Positions 25,641 through 37,569 of a DNA stretch of 60,297 bases are shown one piece after another. The stretch is from the NCBI GenBank assembly GCA_958430865.1, contig CAUDNR010004267.1, positions 30,804-91,100 on the forward strand, given 5' to 3'. The translations under genes were made by a program, and so were the position numbers. How positions within the stretch are numbered: position 1 is the stretch's first letter; each line of letters begins with the position of its first letter. Under the pieces are notes generated by a model, which saw only the letters and a program-made list of their open reading frames with translations, was not told the DNA's origin and did not search any database. The stretch comes from Entrophospora sp. SA101 (taxonomy: Eukaryota; Glomeromycota; Glomeromycetes; Entrophosporales; Entrophosporaceae).

Positions 25641-27138
25641 AATAATGGAGACTGCAGTTATATGATTCAAGGGAGAATTTGTGAGAAAATCATATATAGA
25701 CCTTTGTGTATAATTCAGTAGGCATTTTTTATATACTTGGTTTAAAGAATAAAATGAATATAGTTAATGATAACAGAATTGCTATAAAAACAATGAATAT
25801 TTATCATTTGAAATACTGCCACTTTTAAACGTTTTTCTTCTACGCCTTCTTCTTATTGAATGAATAATGTAGGAGATAAAGCAATGCAAATGTGTATTCA
25901 CACCAAGAATTCCTCTCACAAAGAAAATGAATACACATGAATGCTAATTAATCGAATTTGGTTAATCGCACAAATAAACATGACTCAATAGGCAACATTT
26001 GATTATAAACATTCTTGATGTCATTACAGTCATTCTTGCATTCCTTGTGTAAATAAGGCTAACATGACTTGCAATATCCGATGATTGATGATGATGCAAT
26101 TGAATTCCAGGGGGATATTGCTCTGCTCTGTAATTTATCAAGATTGCATCATTTCAAAGGCACACTGTGCAGATCCAACCTATTATTTGTAATGACCTCA
26201 ACAAGTTGCAACTAGTTAGTTGTAATGTTGGGGAATTTTGCAATTCAGTTGGGGAAGTTTTTGTATGTCTTTGAAAAAAGTCTTCTGATGTGTCACCGGA
26301 CTTTATTCTGGGAAGCTATCTTCACATTGTAAGGGATAGGTGCAAGCTTGTGATAGGATAATTTATTAAATTTGACACTTGTGATCATCACCAGATTTAT
26401 TATTTGTAAGGTACTATATGAGACAGGGAATTTTCTTTTTGATCCTCCAGTCAATCTGGTCCAATGGAGGAGTAGACTTGTTTGTTTTTGTATTTACCCA
26501 GCAACTTGGGTAAATACACATATTTTTTTGAAATTGGATTCTTTAAAAAAAGAGGTTTCATTGCTTATTACCTGGATGATGCAATTGTTTGTTATTTCAA
26601 TGATAACGTCAAAGTTATCATCATGAATATATAATGGATGCATGTATTCACATATATGAGGAAAGGATTAAATACCAACAAAAGGCTAAGTCATTTTTAT
26701 AATTAATTATATTTGTTTTATTCCACTCTTGCAATGAATGGTGATATTAATCTGAAATCACTTGTTTATTTAGCATTAATGATTGAATCAATCACACAAA
26801 TGGTAGTCAATTTAAATGCATTCATAATTTTAAATGTGCAAAAAATTTTTTAAAAGATGTTTTTTTTTGGTAAATGTAAAATCTATGAAATTTTTGCACA
26901 TAATTTTTTTACAGCGACTAGAAGACTACAAACTGATTTGTGAATGAATTGGTCACTGTTGATTTAAGGCTCCAAATGAATCAATTGAAATTGAACTGAT
27001 TCAATTTGAACTTACTTGGATATATAATTTGATTCAAACTGACTGATTTGAATATATATATAATTGATTTGAATCTATATAATGAATGATTTTATCTGAT
27101 TCAAATTAGGGCTGGATAAATGACTTGATTCAAATTCA
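25641..27138. other. Intergenic, no gene recognised
   Basis: Positions about 26090-26520 are slightly richer in GC than the surroundings but give no recognisable protein. A perfect 11-bp hairpin lies at 26490-26517. Positions 26967-27140 form a degenerate TTGATTC/GAATC-rich block that ends with TTAGGGCTGGAT, resembling a hAT-type MITE end next to the hAT remnant. Confidence 0.5.
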
Positions 27139-27321
27139 CTATATACAGTATATACTTGCACCTTTTAAAATGCCCTTCCACCAATAATTAAGCCAAATAT
27201 GGTACCTAATTGTATCTACAGACAAACTGCATCTAGTTGATGTAATTAAACCAGTACCACCAGAGAAAATCCTTTCAACTGGGATGCTAGATGCTGAAAT
27301 AGCAAGATAATTCCTTGCCAT
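27139..27321 (-). pseudogene. hAT transposase C-terminal dimerisation-domain remnant
   Basis: Sixty codons read ARNYLAISASSIPVERIFSG, then LITSTRCSLSVDTIRYHIWL NYWW when continued. This is the conserved hAT C-terminal block (A-x-x-S-V-P-S-E-R-x-F-S ... R-x-x-L ... L-N-x-W). No zinc finger or catalytic region precedes it, so it is a fragment. Confidence 0.75.
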
Positions 27322-27807
27322 TTTGCTAGATGAGGATATTCTAGTTTATAAATTATTAATGATTTAATTTTACCTTTATATTAGCTGGGAGACAAAAAAC
27401 TTTACCTTGTGAAAACTTGAAGGTTTTTTAAAGTATTATTAATTTTACTTATAACTTAGCCAGTAACTTTTGAGAATTTTTTATATAAACTTTACCTAGA
27501 CCACATCCAATATAATCCTGTTGCAGTGTTAAGTATGACAAGTAAACCTCAGTGTTAAAAATATTCCTGCTTGATAATCTGCAGTGTATTTCAACTTTTA
27601 TTTATTGTAACCTTCTAAACTTTTCTTTAAAAAGGTTGCAATAACCACTTTTTTATTAAAATGATTTATTTGAAATGTTTACACATTAATATATTTTACA
27701 AGAAATAAAATCTGGCTAATCTGAAATGATCATAGTAAATTTGGGGGGGGGGGTGAATTTTGATAAATTAAAAAATAATCTTAATAGAGTTAACATCACC
27801 AACATTG

Positions 27808-29556
27808 TTAAAAATAGAATAGAGTATTAGGATAAGATGAGGTGTTAGGATAAGATATGGTAATAGGATAAGATGGAGTATTAGGATAAGATGAAATTTT
27901 TCTGTGTTTAAGTTGTTCATCACTGGGCATTTTTATGATTTCACTTGGGATTGTAATTTTTTTCTTTTGATATCTTACAATGAATGTTGCCATCACAATG
28001 AATGTTACTCCAACAACAATTGCAACTACTATTGCTACTATGTAAACAGTGTTTAATGGTATTGATATTTCTGATTGTGATGATGATGGTGGTGTTGATG
28101 TTGTTGATGTTGTTGATGTTGTTGATGTTGTTGTTGAAGTTGTTGAAGTTGTTGTTGTTATATTTGCCGTATAACTTGCTTTCCAACTAAAATCTTTAAC
28201 ATCAAGTATATAAGTGTTTGCACTAGATGAATTTGGTTTTGAAACATTATTTGTAATTCTTCCTATATATATGAATGTACTTGTTAATTAATTATTAAAG
28301 TTGAAAAAAAAGAAAATTTTTTAAAAATCTACCAAAACTTATTATCATTTGATCTCCGATTAAATTAGCCGTATGCAATCTTAGAGATGGAGCACGATTG
28401 ACATGTGAAAATTCAGGTACAGACCATTGAAAAGGATTTGTAGTTGTACCCAAGACAATAATTTCAGGGAACGATGTAACGTATGAATCTCTACAACCAC
28501 CATAAACAATTATCCTTCCATCATTTGCTATACAATATTTATTTTAGTATGATATTTTTTTCAAAAAAAAAATTAAAAAAAAATAAAAAATATGATTACA
28601 GAGTACAGCTGAATGACCAAATCGAGGTTGGATAGATGATGGACCATTTGCTGTCTAAAAATTTCATCAAGGTGTAATTTAGGCCAAATAGTAAATTTCA
28701 CATTTTAATTGACAATATTTACCATAGTTGTCCAAGTTAAACTATTCGTATCATAAATTTTTATCTATAAAATAATTTAAAATTAAAAAAAACTCCGAAA
28801 TTATATAATTAAAATTTCCATCTAAATACAATATATATATACCTTATAAATGTCAGCTTCATAAATATATTTACCTGTAGTATCGTTTGTCTCTCTTCCA
28901 CCAATAATTACAACTCTATTATCAGGCAATAAGGTTGAAGTATGATAAAAAATTGGTAATGGTGGATTGATTGCAGAGACTAGACCCCAAGTCATATCTG
29001 CTGTATTCAATGTGTATACGTCGTTAAAAAAGTGTTCAGTAGTAGATCCAGTACGATTATCTGTTGCCCCGCCGAAAATATACAATTTTCCCTTGTCATC
29101 TACCACAATACTAGATGCCCAACGATTGATAGGAGTAATACCGGTTGTTATTGAAGGACTCCAACCTTTTTTATTTACATCATATTCATAAAGCAAATTG
29201 GTGTAATTCAAAGAATCAGAAGCCGGGTTGACCATAAATCCACCAAATAAGAATATTGTGGATTTGTTTTTTCCACCAACTGCACCTACACCCCAAGCAG
29301 TTCTTACAGGTATTTTGTCACTATCTACCCATGGTACATTTTTAGCATCAAAATCTTTGATCAAATCTACATAAAATAATGCATCTGTTGGAGCTTCTAT
29401 TCCTCTACTATAACCTCCAAGAACATAAATTTTATTATCTACCACTACGCTAATAGTTGTAGAACGTGATATACTAGAATCTGAGAATACTTTAGTTAGT
29501 ATAAATATCACGATAAATATTAAATGAAGTTTGATATTCCTGAAATTTAAACTCAT
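27808..29556 (-). CDS. Kelch gene B: tandem paralogue with a longer tail
   Basis: Five exons (minus): 29556-28843, 28764-28723, 28654-28600, 28527-28333, 28262-27808, giving 486 residues. The N-terminal signal peptide, kelch blades (KIYVLGG, TIFLFGG, KLYIFGG, RVVIIGG) and exon sizes match kelch A, and exons 2 and 3 are the same length in both genes. The stalk is a Thr/Ser repeat (TTS units, about 28080-28155), followed by a transmembrane helix (AIVVAIVVGVTFIVMATFIV) and a basic tail (RYQKKK). The tail ends in four SYPxT repeats where kelch A has one, so the cytosolic end has changed since duplication. The 3' flank is also shared with kelch A. A type I surface protein is inferred; partner unknown. 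Confidence 0.85.
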
Positions 29557-30787
29557 TGATTGTTATTCTTTATCAATTAATACTATTTATTTTTGCTATA
29601 TAATTTATTGCGAAGAGTTATAAATAATCAATTTTCATTTTTTTTTCTTGATATACAAAAAAAGCAATCCTTCGTGATTTCGATTTTTTTCAATTAAAGA
29701 CCGATATAGGAATACAACACCACATTTGTTTGTTTGTTTGTTTGTTTGTTTGTTTGTTTATTATTATTATTTATTTTTATGTTATTATTTATGTTACAAC
29801 TTTTTGAATACTTTGCAGGAAAATATATTGATAGAAGATAAAGATTCCTTTAATTAGAAATTAGAACAGGAATTTTAAAGAGAAGCTCTTTCTAGATAGA
29901 ACTTTGAGTTATCTTTAATGCTGAGCATTGAGTAACATCGAAACTATTCTTCTTTTCTTATTTAGGATGCATTATTCTCATAATAAGAATGTGATAATTA
30001 GCTTCCTTTTCGCAGATACAGAAATCGTATAATGAAAACATACATACATATGATGAACTATCCTAAAATAATATAATTATTTTTCTTGACCAGTAGATTG
30101 ATTTGGATTTGGATTTGGAAAGAAAGGATTAAAGTGAAATTGCTGAAAAGTTAGTCACGCATTTCGTCATGGACGCGACCTCACAATGGCATAATCAAAC
30201 ATTATTTGATGTAACGTATATAGATAGATCTAAATCATAATCAAATATCTACTGCCTTATACGAATCCATATCCTTTTGATGAACAACCAGATCATACGA
30301 CGCCACGGTCTGAATATGGAGTGTTGAAATCAGATGCACCTAGTATTCCAACAAATACACAACTGAAAAAGGATAAGGAATCTAACCTGATTTGGCGTCG
30401 TAAACAAAAAAAGCACAAACAACGAAATCTTGCCCGCAAAGACGACGCATGCAATTTTGTGTCCTAAGATGTGAAATGAAAGATAATTCTGCTTTTTATG
30501 TTAGGTGGATTAATTAAAAAAAAAAAGGATAGTATTTTAATAAATGCTTGAAAAAATAAGGTTGCAAACTTGGTAGCAGAAACAAACTAAAGGTAAAAAA
30601 AATTTTTTTCTCAATATTCTTTCTTTGTTTCAAATAATTATTTATTTCCTTGATTAATAGGTTGCTAATAATAAACAATGTTGGCCTGAATTAATTACGA
30701 TAATATTGATAGAAGTATTAGCAATAATAAAAATAAGAATAGCAAGTAAACTCATAATTACCAAATTACTCATGTCCAGGTATATAT
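29557..30787. other. Spacer with a partial paralogue of the candidate histone-fold exon
   Basis: A (TTTG)n microsatellite lies at 29726-29759. Around 30233-30466 (+) an open stretch reads PYPFDEQPDHTTP, then PSIPTNTQLKKDKESN and a basic segment ending at TAA. Its PTNTQ-KDK part resembles the first exon of the downstream candidate gene (PTNSQPQKDKN), so it may be an older duplicate or an alternative exon. Confidence 0.4.
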
Positions 30788-31442
30788 CCAACAAATTCAC
30801 AACCACAAAAAGATAAGAATCGCAAAGACAACACGCTTTTATCATATGCCATTCGTGTCGCAAACTGTAGCAACAGTAAGATGTCTGAAAGTACCATAAG
30901 GTAATTAATTGATTATATTATTTATTTTAAAAACTCTTATCCGTCTCTTTTTCAATATCTCAATCTCTATCTCTATATAAATATATAAACATTTTAGTAA
31001 ACACTTGTCAAATGAATTGGATGAAATGGTATATATAAACTGATTTTAATGTTTTATTTGAAATTACTTACTCCATCTTTCAATTTTTTTATCGTCATCC
31101 ATTGATTTATTATTTAATTATTTTAATAGAAAGCAGCCAGATATCCCATAAATCATGATGAAAGAAACTTTATAAAAGATTGTCAAGAGTAAGTAAAAGA
31201 AAAAGATATATTTTTTTTCCTCGTCTTTAATATAATACAAATCATTAATTTAGATACAAATAAAAAAAAATTTACCTTGATGTTTTAGAAAATCTCTTGG
31301 CATCACGCATTTAAGTGCTGGTCATATGAAAATTACTGCAAATAGTGCATTGGAAATTTTAAGAAGACATGGGATTAACAGAGTATTATGTGAAGTATTT
31401 ATGGAACCCGATGACACGTATTCTGAAAGAGAAAACGCATAA
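30788..31442 (+). CDS. Candidate four-exon gene, weak histone-fold resemblance
   Basis: Exons about 30788-30900, 30998-31028, 31130-31188 and 31289-31442 join in frame through GT-AG introns with pyrimidine/TTTTAG acceptors; the upstream start is not resolved. The first exon reads PTNSQPQKDKNRKDN then LLSYAIRVA; the last contains HMKITANSALEILRRHGI and ends at TAA. RKDN-SYAIRVA resembles histone H2B helix 1 (RKE-YYKVLK), and ITANSALEILRRHG resembles the H2B/H4 helix-3 region, but the middle does not align well. An HMG-like reading (SESTISKHLSNELDEM) is also possible. A second copy of the first exon lies at 40937-41013. I do not claim a function. Confidence 0.35.
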
Positions 31443-32679
31443 AAAAAAAAGGTTGCTGATGAATAATTTTTGTGTAAAAAAAAAAAACCAATTGATCTTA
31501 AATTTTACCTCAAATAAAAAATATAACATATATAACACATGACACATGGGTATACTGCAACAAAGTGAAACGAAATCATGAAATTTGCATAGTATCATTA
31601 TGATGTTTTCCTAATTTTTATATGGAGCATGCAACAAAACTTCCACAAAGTAGTTTTGCTCAACGCTACAATTATACCATCATATCTTATCTTTATCACT
31701 ATTGTTATCGATTTTTTTAATCATTCAACATTCTCTGTACAAGGTAATTGGTCCAAAAATGTAAATTATAAATTATTTTTTTGTTGCTAAGGCTCAATTT
31801 AATTCATTTGTTGTATTTTTTACTTGATGAATAAGGTCATCATTATACATAATTTAATTTTTGGATCTAAATTTTTTTTTAATATAAAGAATGAAACATG
31901 CAACTTTATTTAAATGTTTATTTTTTATTTGAAAAGTTCTTTAGCTAATTACTAATTGCAGTAATTTTCACTCAAGTCTTAATTTATAAAAAAAATCATG
32001 AAATAGAGAAATCTTTTTATTACCAGGGTAAAAATTTAAGTGAAAATTACTTTTAATTCTCATTTTTTTACATTTAAAATACTTTCTATTTGTGATATTT
32101 AGAACATTCTATATAACCAAAAAAAAACTTACCACGGAAGAAATAATTTTCAATTGATAACATCTACAGTATAACGTGAGTAGGCAAGCAAAATATTTGT
32201 ATTTACTTTTAATTGTCACTATGACTTCATTATTACTTATGATATTTTTTTTATTGCATACTTGAAAACGATCTTAATAAATATTAAATTGCTTCCTTTT
32301 CCTTTTCTTTTAGATCATCATCATCTTTATCTTGTTACTTTTTTAAAAAAATTTTGCCTTTCAACGTTTTTCTTCCCAAAGATTTAAATCCAATCATTAT
32401 CCCTATTAATATACCATCTTTATCATTATTATTAAATTACATTGATCTTAAAAATTTTTCCATTAAATTCGCGTTTATTATAATTTTTGACTATTTTTAA
32501 AACTAGCCAAAACAAAGGACCCTCACACACATTTAGTTATCTGTTATTTTATTTAGTGCAGGCTGTGTATAACTTCATAGATTAAAACATTATTTTTATT
32601 ATATCATACTAATAAATAATAATACCTCCAAAGAAGATAAGAAAACAACAATTCATAATAATAATAAAACTAAAAAAAA
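31443..32679. other. AT-rich spacer, nothing recognised
   Basis: Low-complexity AT-rich DNA with short A and T runs. A TTG/CTC-rich minus-strand ORF at 31386-31598 has no recognisable motif. The last 200 bp form the former promoter of the kinase pseudogene. Confidence 0.5.
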
Positions 32680-34107
32680 ATGTCATTTGAAAGTTTATTA
32701 TTGTCATTATCATCAGACAGAAAGATTTTGTGTACAGAACTTATTCTGAATTAATTGATAATTCTTCATCAAACACATCTATCAGAGAGATCCAAAAGGC
32801 TGCATTTTTATCACTTGTAGCTGAAAATGATAAGCTTTTAAAGAATGAAAAGGAATATTGTAAAGAAATATTTGTTTATGTATTCGAATTAGATAATACA
32901 ATTCATGAATGGGGTGAAGTAAAAGAATGTAACAAGTGCAAATTATGCAGATATTCAGTCAGATTTTGTGAAAACTGTATTTGTTTACATTTACAGAAGC
33001 TTTTTGATACATGGTCATCAGGAAATATCATCATTGATAATTTTATTCAAGAATGTCAAAAGCTCTCATCTCTTCCTACGCAAATTATTGAATGGATTCT
33101 ATTTGATCAATTCGAAGAAGTGGAATATTTAACTAAAGGAGGTTTTGGTAGTATTTATGTTGCCACATGGAAAAAAGGCATATATTTGACTATGATGAAA
33201 ACAAAAAGAATTTAATCATTATGGATCTCATGATGTAGCATTAAAAACTACTAAATAATTCAAATGAATTGGGGAAAAATTTTTTTGAAGAGGTCAGTAG
33301 TAATTATTTTAAATTAAAAAAAAATATATTAATTGATTTTCATATAATCTCAAGCATTAAAATTAAATTTGGAGGTATTGTTTCCTGTTATGGTATAACT
33401 AAATTCCCAGAAAATAGCAACTATGCAATGATTCTAAACTATCTTCCAGAAGGAAATTTAAGAAATTATTTGCAAAAAAATCATTCAAATTTAACTTTAA
33501 AGATAAAATTACAATATTTAAATATTTATGTGACTCATTAAATGATATACATCAAAAAGATTTAATACATTGTGATTTACACAATGGTAATATTCTAGTT
33601 ATGGTTGTTTGCTGATACCTCTTAACGACTGTCGAAACTCTGTCGAAACTCTAATGAACAATTAGTATATACCTTGTCAAAACTCTGCCGAAACTCTAAT
33701 AAACAATTAATGTGTACCTGTCGAAACTCAGTCGATTGATTTCTGGACGAGTTTCGCCCACAACCTTAATTCTAGTACAAGATATGGCTGTTATATCACA
33801 GTTTAGGATTATGTGGGCCAGTTGATGATGAATCATCAAACAAAATATATGGAATTATATCATATATTGCACCTGAAGTTCTTCGAAAAACAAGCAAAAT
33901 ACAAAATAATCAGATGTATATAGCATTGGAATGTTGATGTGGAAGATATCCACCTTTTGATAATAAAGCACATGACCATCATTTAATTATTGAAATTTGT
34001 AAGATTTACTACCAATTTATCAAATATGCCAAAAGAATACGCAAAAATGATGAAAAAGTGTTGGGATGTTGACCCATCTAAAAGACCAACTAAATTCCCT
34101 AACGAGT
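32680..34107 (+). pseudogene. Decayed protein kinase (Glomeromycotina TKL-like family)
   Basis: The order is recognisable: start MSFESLLLSLSSDRK, a Cys-rich leader (ECNKCKLC, FCENC), LTKGGFGSIYVATWKKG (Gly loop), DVALKTTK (ATP Lys), ILNYLPEGNLRNYL, LIHCDLHNGNILV (catalytic loop), YIAPEVL, PPFDNKAHD, and CWDVDPSKRPT. It is broken by a frameshift before VYRTYSELI (near 32728), another after WKKG (near 33180), a stop after ALKTTK, a frameshift where DFG should be, and a stop in the alpha-F region. A 169-bp MITE (33600-33768) splits the catalytic loop from the following segment. The family is recalled from related fungi; no active kinase can be made. Confidence 0.8.
33600..33768. mobile_element. 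169-bp MITE with 8-bp target duplication inside the kinase pseudogene
   Basis: ATTCTAGT is repeated at 33592-33599 and 33769-33776. The ends are TATGGTTGT and, reverse-complemented, TAAGGTTGT. Removing the element and one repeat rejoins NILVQDMAVIS in frame. Inside are several CGAAACTC copies. An 8-bp duplication suggests hAT mobilisation. Confidence 0.8.
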
Positions 34108-35637
34108 TCAGGTTTATATCAAATTAATAAGAAAATTTTGTGATTTACGTAATAATAAGTTTTATTTGCCTAAATTTTATTCCAAAATATTTGTCCAAAT
34201 TTTTATTCTCATATGTAACGGTGTTATTTAAAGAAAATAGATCAGGAACTTGAAGAGTATGACCTAGGTTAATAAGACTTGGAAGTTTGGAAATTGGAAT
34301 ATCTTCATTTGTCATCTAGTAAATCATTTCATTATATCAATTATATGAATTATATTTATTTGTCACCTTTTCCTGCAAATTGATTTTTTTCTCTGTCATA
34401 TTTTAACCATTTATATATTAATATGTTTAACTATACATACCGGGAACTTCTGTTTTTTTTTTAAATGCATTTTTTATTTACATTTTAACACGATTTATAC
34501 TTAATTCACTATTTTTTCTTTTTTTATTCGATACTTTTGAAGTATCATCATTTGAACCTGAATTGTCAAATCATCTGAACCTTCTATATCTGATTCATAA
34601 TATTTGTTTCACTTATAAACGTCTCGTCACAATTTCAGTAGTCAAATTATCTAAATTCTTGTGCTATAACTACTTATTTATAATTTATTTTTTGAATAAA
34701 GAAAATAAAATACACATAATTTAATAGAAGTCTTTTTGAAATAGGGCTTAAATTGAGTCAATATTTTTATTTTGGAAATTCAAAAGATGATTGTTCCTTT
34801 CTAAATATTAAAATTTTTTTTATGCGGATACAAGAAAAAAAGGAAAAATATCCTGCAACTTTTTTTTTCCGAGTTAAAAATCCAGATTTTTAAATTACTA
34901 TTTTTAGCCCTGTTTCTCATAGTTAAATAAAACAATGAACATTAGAATCAATGTTTTTCAATGATTTATGTCTATCAATAACAATCAAAAAATTAAAAAA
35001 AAAAGATCTACGATATAAATAATGAATGTTTACTCACAATGAATAATTTCATCTGTAATAAAAATTCTCATTTTTGAACAAATTCTTTAATTTTGCAAAT
35101 CTATGTTGTCATCAATGAGGTTCATTAGTTACACGTATCAAAATCAGATGATCCAGATGATCAACATATGATTTTTATATGGTGGCAGGCAGATTACGGT
35201 GATAATCAATTAATTGCATTCAGCTTCAAAAATACTGAAAAGTTATCTGATGAGTTTTATAGTCATGGCTCAAAGCTTCAAAACTTATTATTTATTATTG
35301 GCTGTTTTTCTTAAACTAGAAATTGGCCGGCCTTAGTATTTTGAAATTGAGTTCTTTACTATTATAATGAAAAAGATTAACGACCAAATTGATCATGCAA
35401 TTCAAAATATTGTAACATTTAAAAAAAAAAATCGAGACATTTTTTTTTACATGAATTGACTCCTTTTTAAAGCTGAATTGAATGAAGGCGGTTTTTTAAA
35501 ATCCAACATGTAGATCACATAATATTTCAAATTTGTTGAGTATAGATGAAAACTATATAGAAGGTTACATACAAAAATCACGGTTTGATATAGATTGCAA
35601 ATCTAGTGATTTTTCACTAACATTGCATTTTCTAATA
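34108..35637. other. AT-rich spacer, nothing recognised
   Basis: No ORF, RNA gene or clear repeat stands out. Poly-T and poly-A runs are frequent. A short coding-like stretch around 35160-35240 (plus strand) has no family I recognise. Confidence 0.45.
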
Positions 35638-37062
35638 CAGTCAAAACTCTCTATATCGAACCCCTTGGACCGAGAAATTCATTCGGTATTAGTATAGAGA
35701 ACGTTCGTTATAGAGAAAGTGTCAATCATTGTCACATTATCATCAATTATGAATAATAATTTATTGTTGCAACCACATATGATTACATGTTGCTAACATG
35801 TATATGGAATATTATTAGGAAACAATAGGACCGGAAAAACTCTATTGAATGTCACCGCCAACACTATGATTCGAAAGGTACTTTAAAATTTAAAAATGAC
35901 ACCGCCCACCTTATATTCGCATTAATAAGGAAAAAACAAGGTCTCCGGTTACACTATAATTCGCAAAGAAAAATGTCACAGGTCACGCTGATTCGCGAAC
36001 ATAGGCTATGAAAAAAGGTTACCGGTTACACTATAATTCGCAATATTAGTGTTTGTACGTTACACTTGTGATAGATCTTGTTAAAAATGGAAATTTCCTT
36101 ACGATCTTCTTGCTAACTTTCATGAATTTATTAGTGCTAAACAAGTTATTTGCAAGTGTGGTAAAAATATTTCTTTAGTTTATATGTAATATAATGACTT
36201 ATTTAATTAATTTTTTTTTTTAGTAACTAATCTTTGGCTTTGCAGATATTTCTGATATTCATCCATTATGCAAGAATGGATTTTTATTAGTATTTTCTAA
36301 TAATATATTGTGTTTGGGAAAAGTTATTGCATTATATGAAAATCGTGGACAAAGACATGCATGGGTTGAAAAGCCTGCAGGACTTTTGGGTAATTTTATC
36401 ATATATTTCTATTAAAGTTTATATTCCAGTATTTCAAACGATATTTTTCATGGCGAAAACATGGCAGGAAGTGACATTACAATTCATATTACACCACAAG
36501 ATATAGTATATTTTCTGGGGGGCATGCTCATATTCCAATGTGAATTCTAATTTGATTTTAGTAGATAACGAATTTGCTTTCACTGAAACAATGCTACTAA
36601 TACTAATAAATTTTTAGGTTGGTAAAAATTCAATTACGCACGCTAACCAACTATGGAGATTATACGCAATTTTTGTGCATTGTTCGGTATAGAGCTCCAT
36701 TTATATATTAGTCGGACGACATTTCACAGTCACTGGCTGATATTAATAATGACACGTTTTCTGTACAACGGACTTTGGCGAATGAATTGAACGTAAACTC
36801 ATTATTAAACAATTTTCGTGCCTCTAGTAAAAACAATCACTACTCTTGACCTTTAAAACGCGAGCTTTATGCGTTTGTAGCTCTTCCAATTATGGAGTAA
36901 TAGCCTCTCAAAGAAACCTATGGGTTTTGACTTCGGAAGCTTAATTCTTTTCGGAAATCAGCTAAATTTAATTATAATGTTCGTTATACAGAGTAAATTA
37001 ATTAATAAAAAATCGGGACCAATACCTTGGTTCGGAGGTTCGGTATAAAAGAGCTTAGGCTG
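35638..37062. mobile_element. 1.4-kb pogo/Tc1-mariner-like non-autonomous element
   Basis: The left end is CAGTCAAAACTCTCTATATC then GAACC; the right end, reverse-complemented, is CAGCCTAAGCTCTTTTATAC then CGAACC. TA flanks both sides (35636-35637, 37063-37064), as a TA target duplication. Sub-terminal repeats of the TTCGTTATAGAGA type lie inside each end. No DDE transposase is visible. The interior has a coding-like stretch (about 36260-36390, FSNNILCLGKVIALYE) that may be captured or an old passenger. Confidence 0.7.
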
Positions 37063-37569
37063 TAGTAAATTTTTTAGGTCTTTTTCTATAAAATTTGACC
37101 CAGCTGCGGCAGTAACCTATCTATATAGTTTTGTGGGGTCTTGAGTCAGGCAGGCAGGCAAAAAAAACAAAGAATTTCATGAATGCAGGCAGAGAGAGCC
37201 TATTTGCAAAATTCTGGCCAATGAAATGAAAATCACGTAAATCAAAAATTTCTAAAACGCGCAAGGATATTAAGAAAAAAAAAAAAAAAAAATGTCTTGC
37301 TTGCGCTTGAAAATTATCACAAATGTTTTGTATATGCTCGAACACTAGGAAAAATCATTGTTTAGTTGTGTTGAATCAATAAATGTACAATATATTATAT
37401 TTATATATGGATACACTTTCGTCTAACACTCACTCACTAATCACTTACACTGTTTATTACTTACCTGAACAACTTACATATTTTGCTTCAAGAATTTCTA
37501 TTCTTCAGAAGAAGAAGAAGAATAATAATTTATTATATTTTAATTTTAATCGTTTTTAATACATAATAT
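37063..37569. other. Spacer with GGCA tandem repeats
   Basis: A short (GGCA)n run lies at about 37147-37160 and a 20-A run near 37276-37292. The stretch 37440-37569 is the 3' flank of RPN5. No gene is seen. Confidence 0.5.

Noticed and set aside
26372..26626. 84-codon ORF with hydrophobic stretches
   Set aside because: No motif, no splice partners and codon use like random AT-rich DNA.
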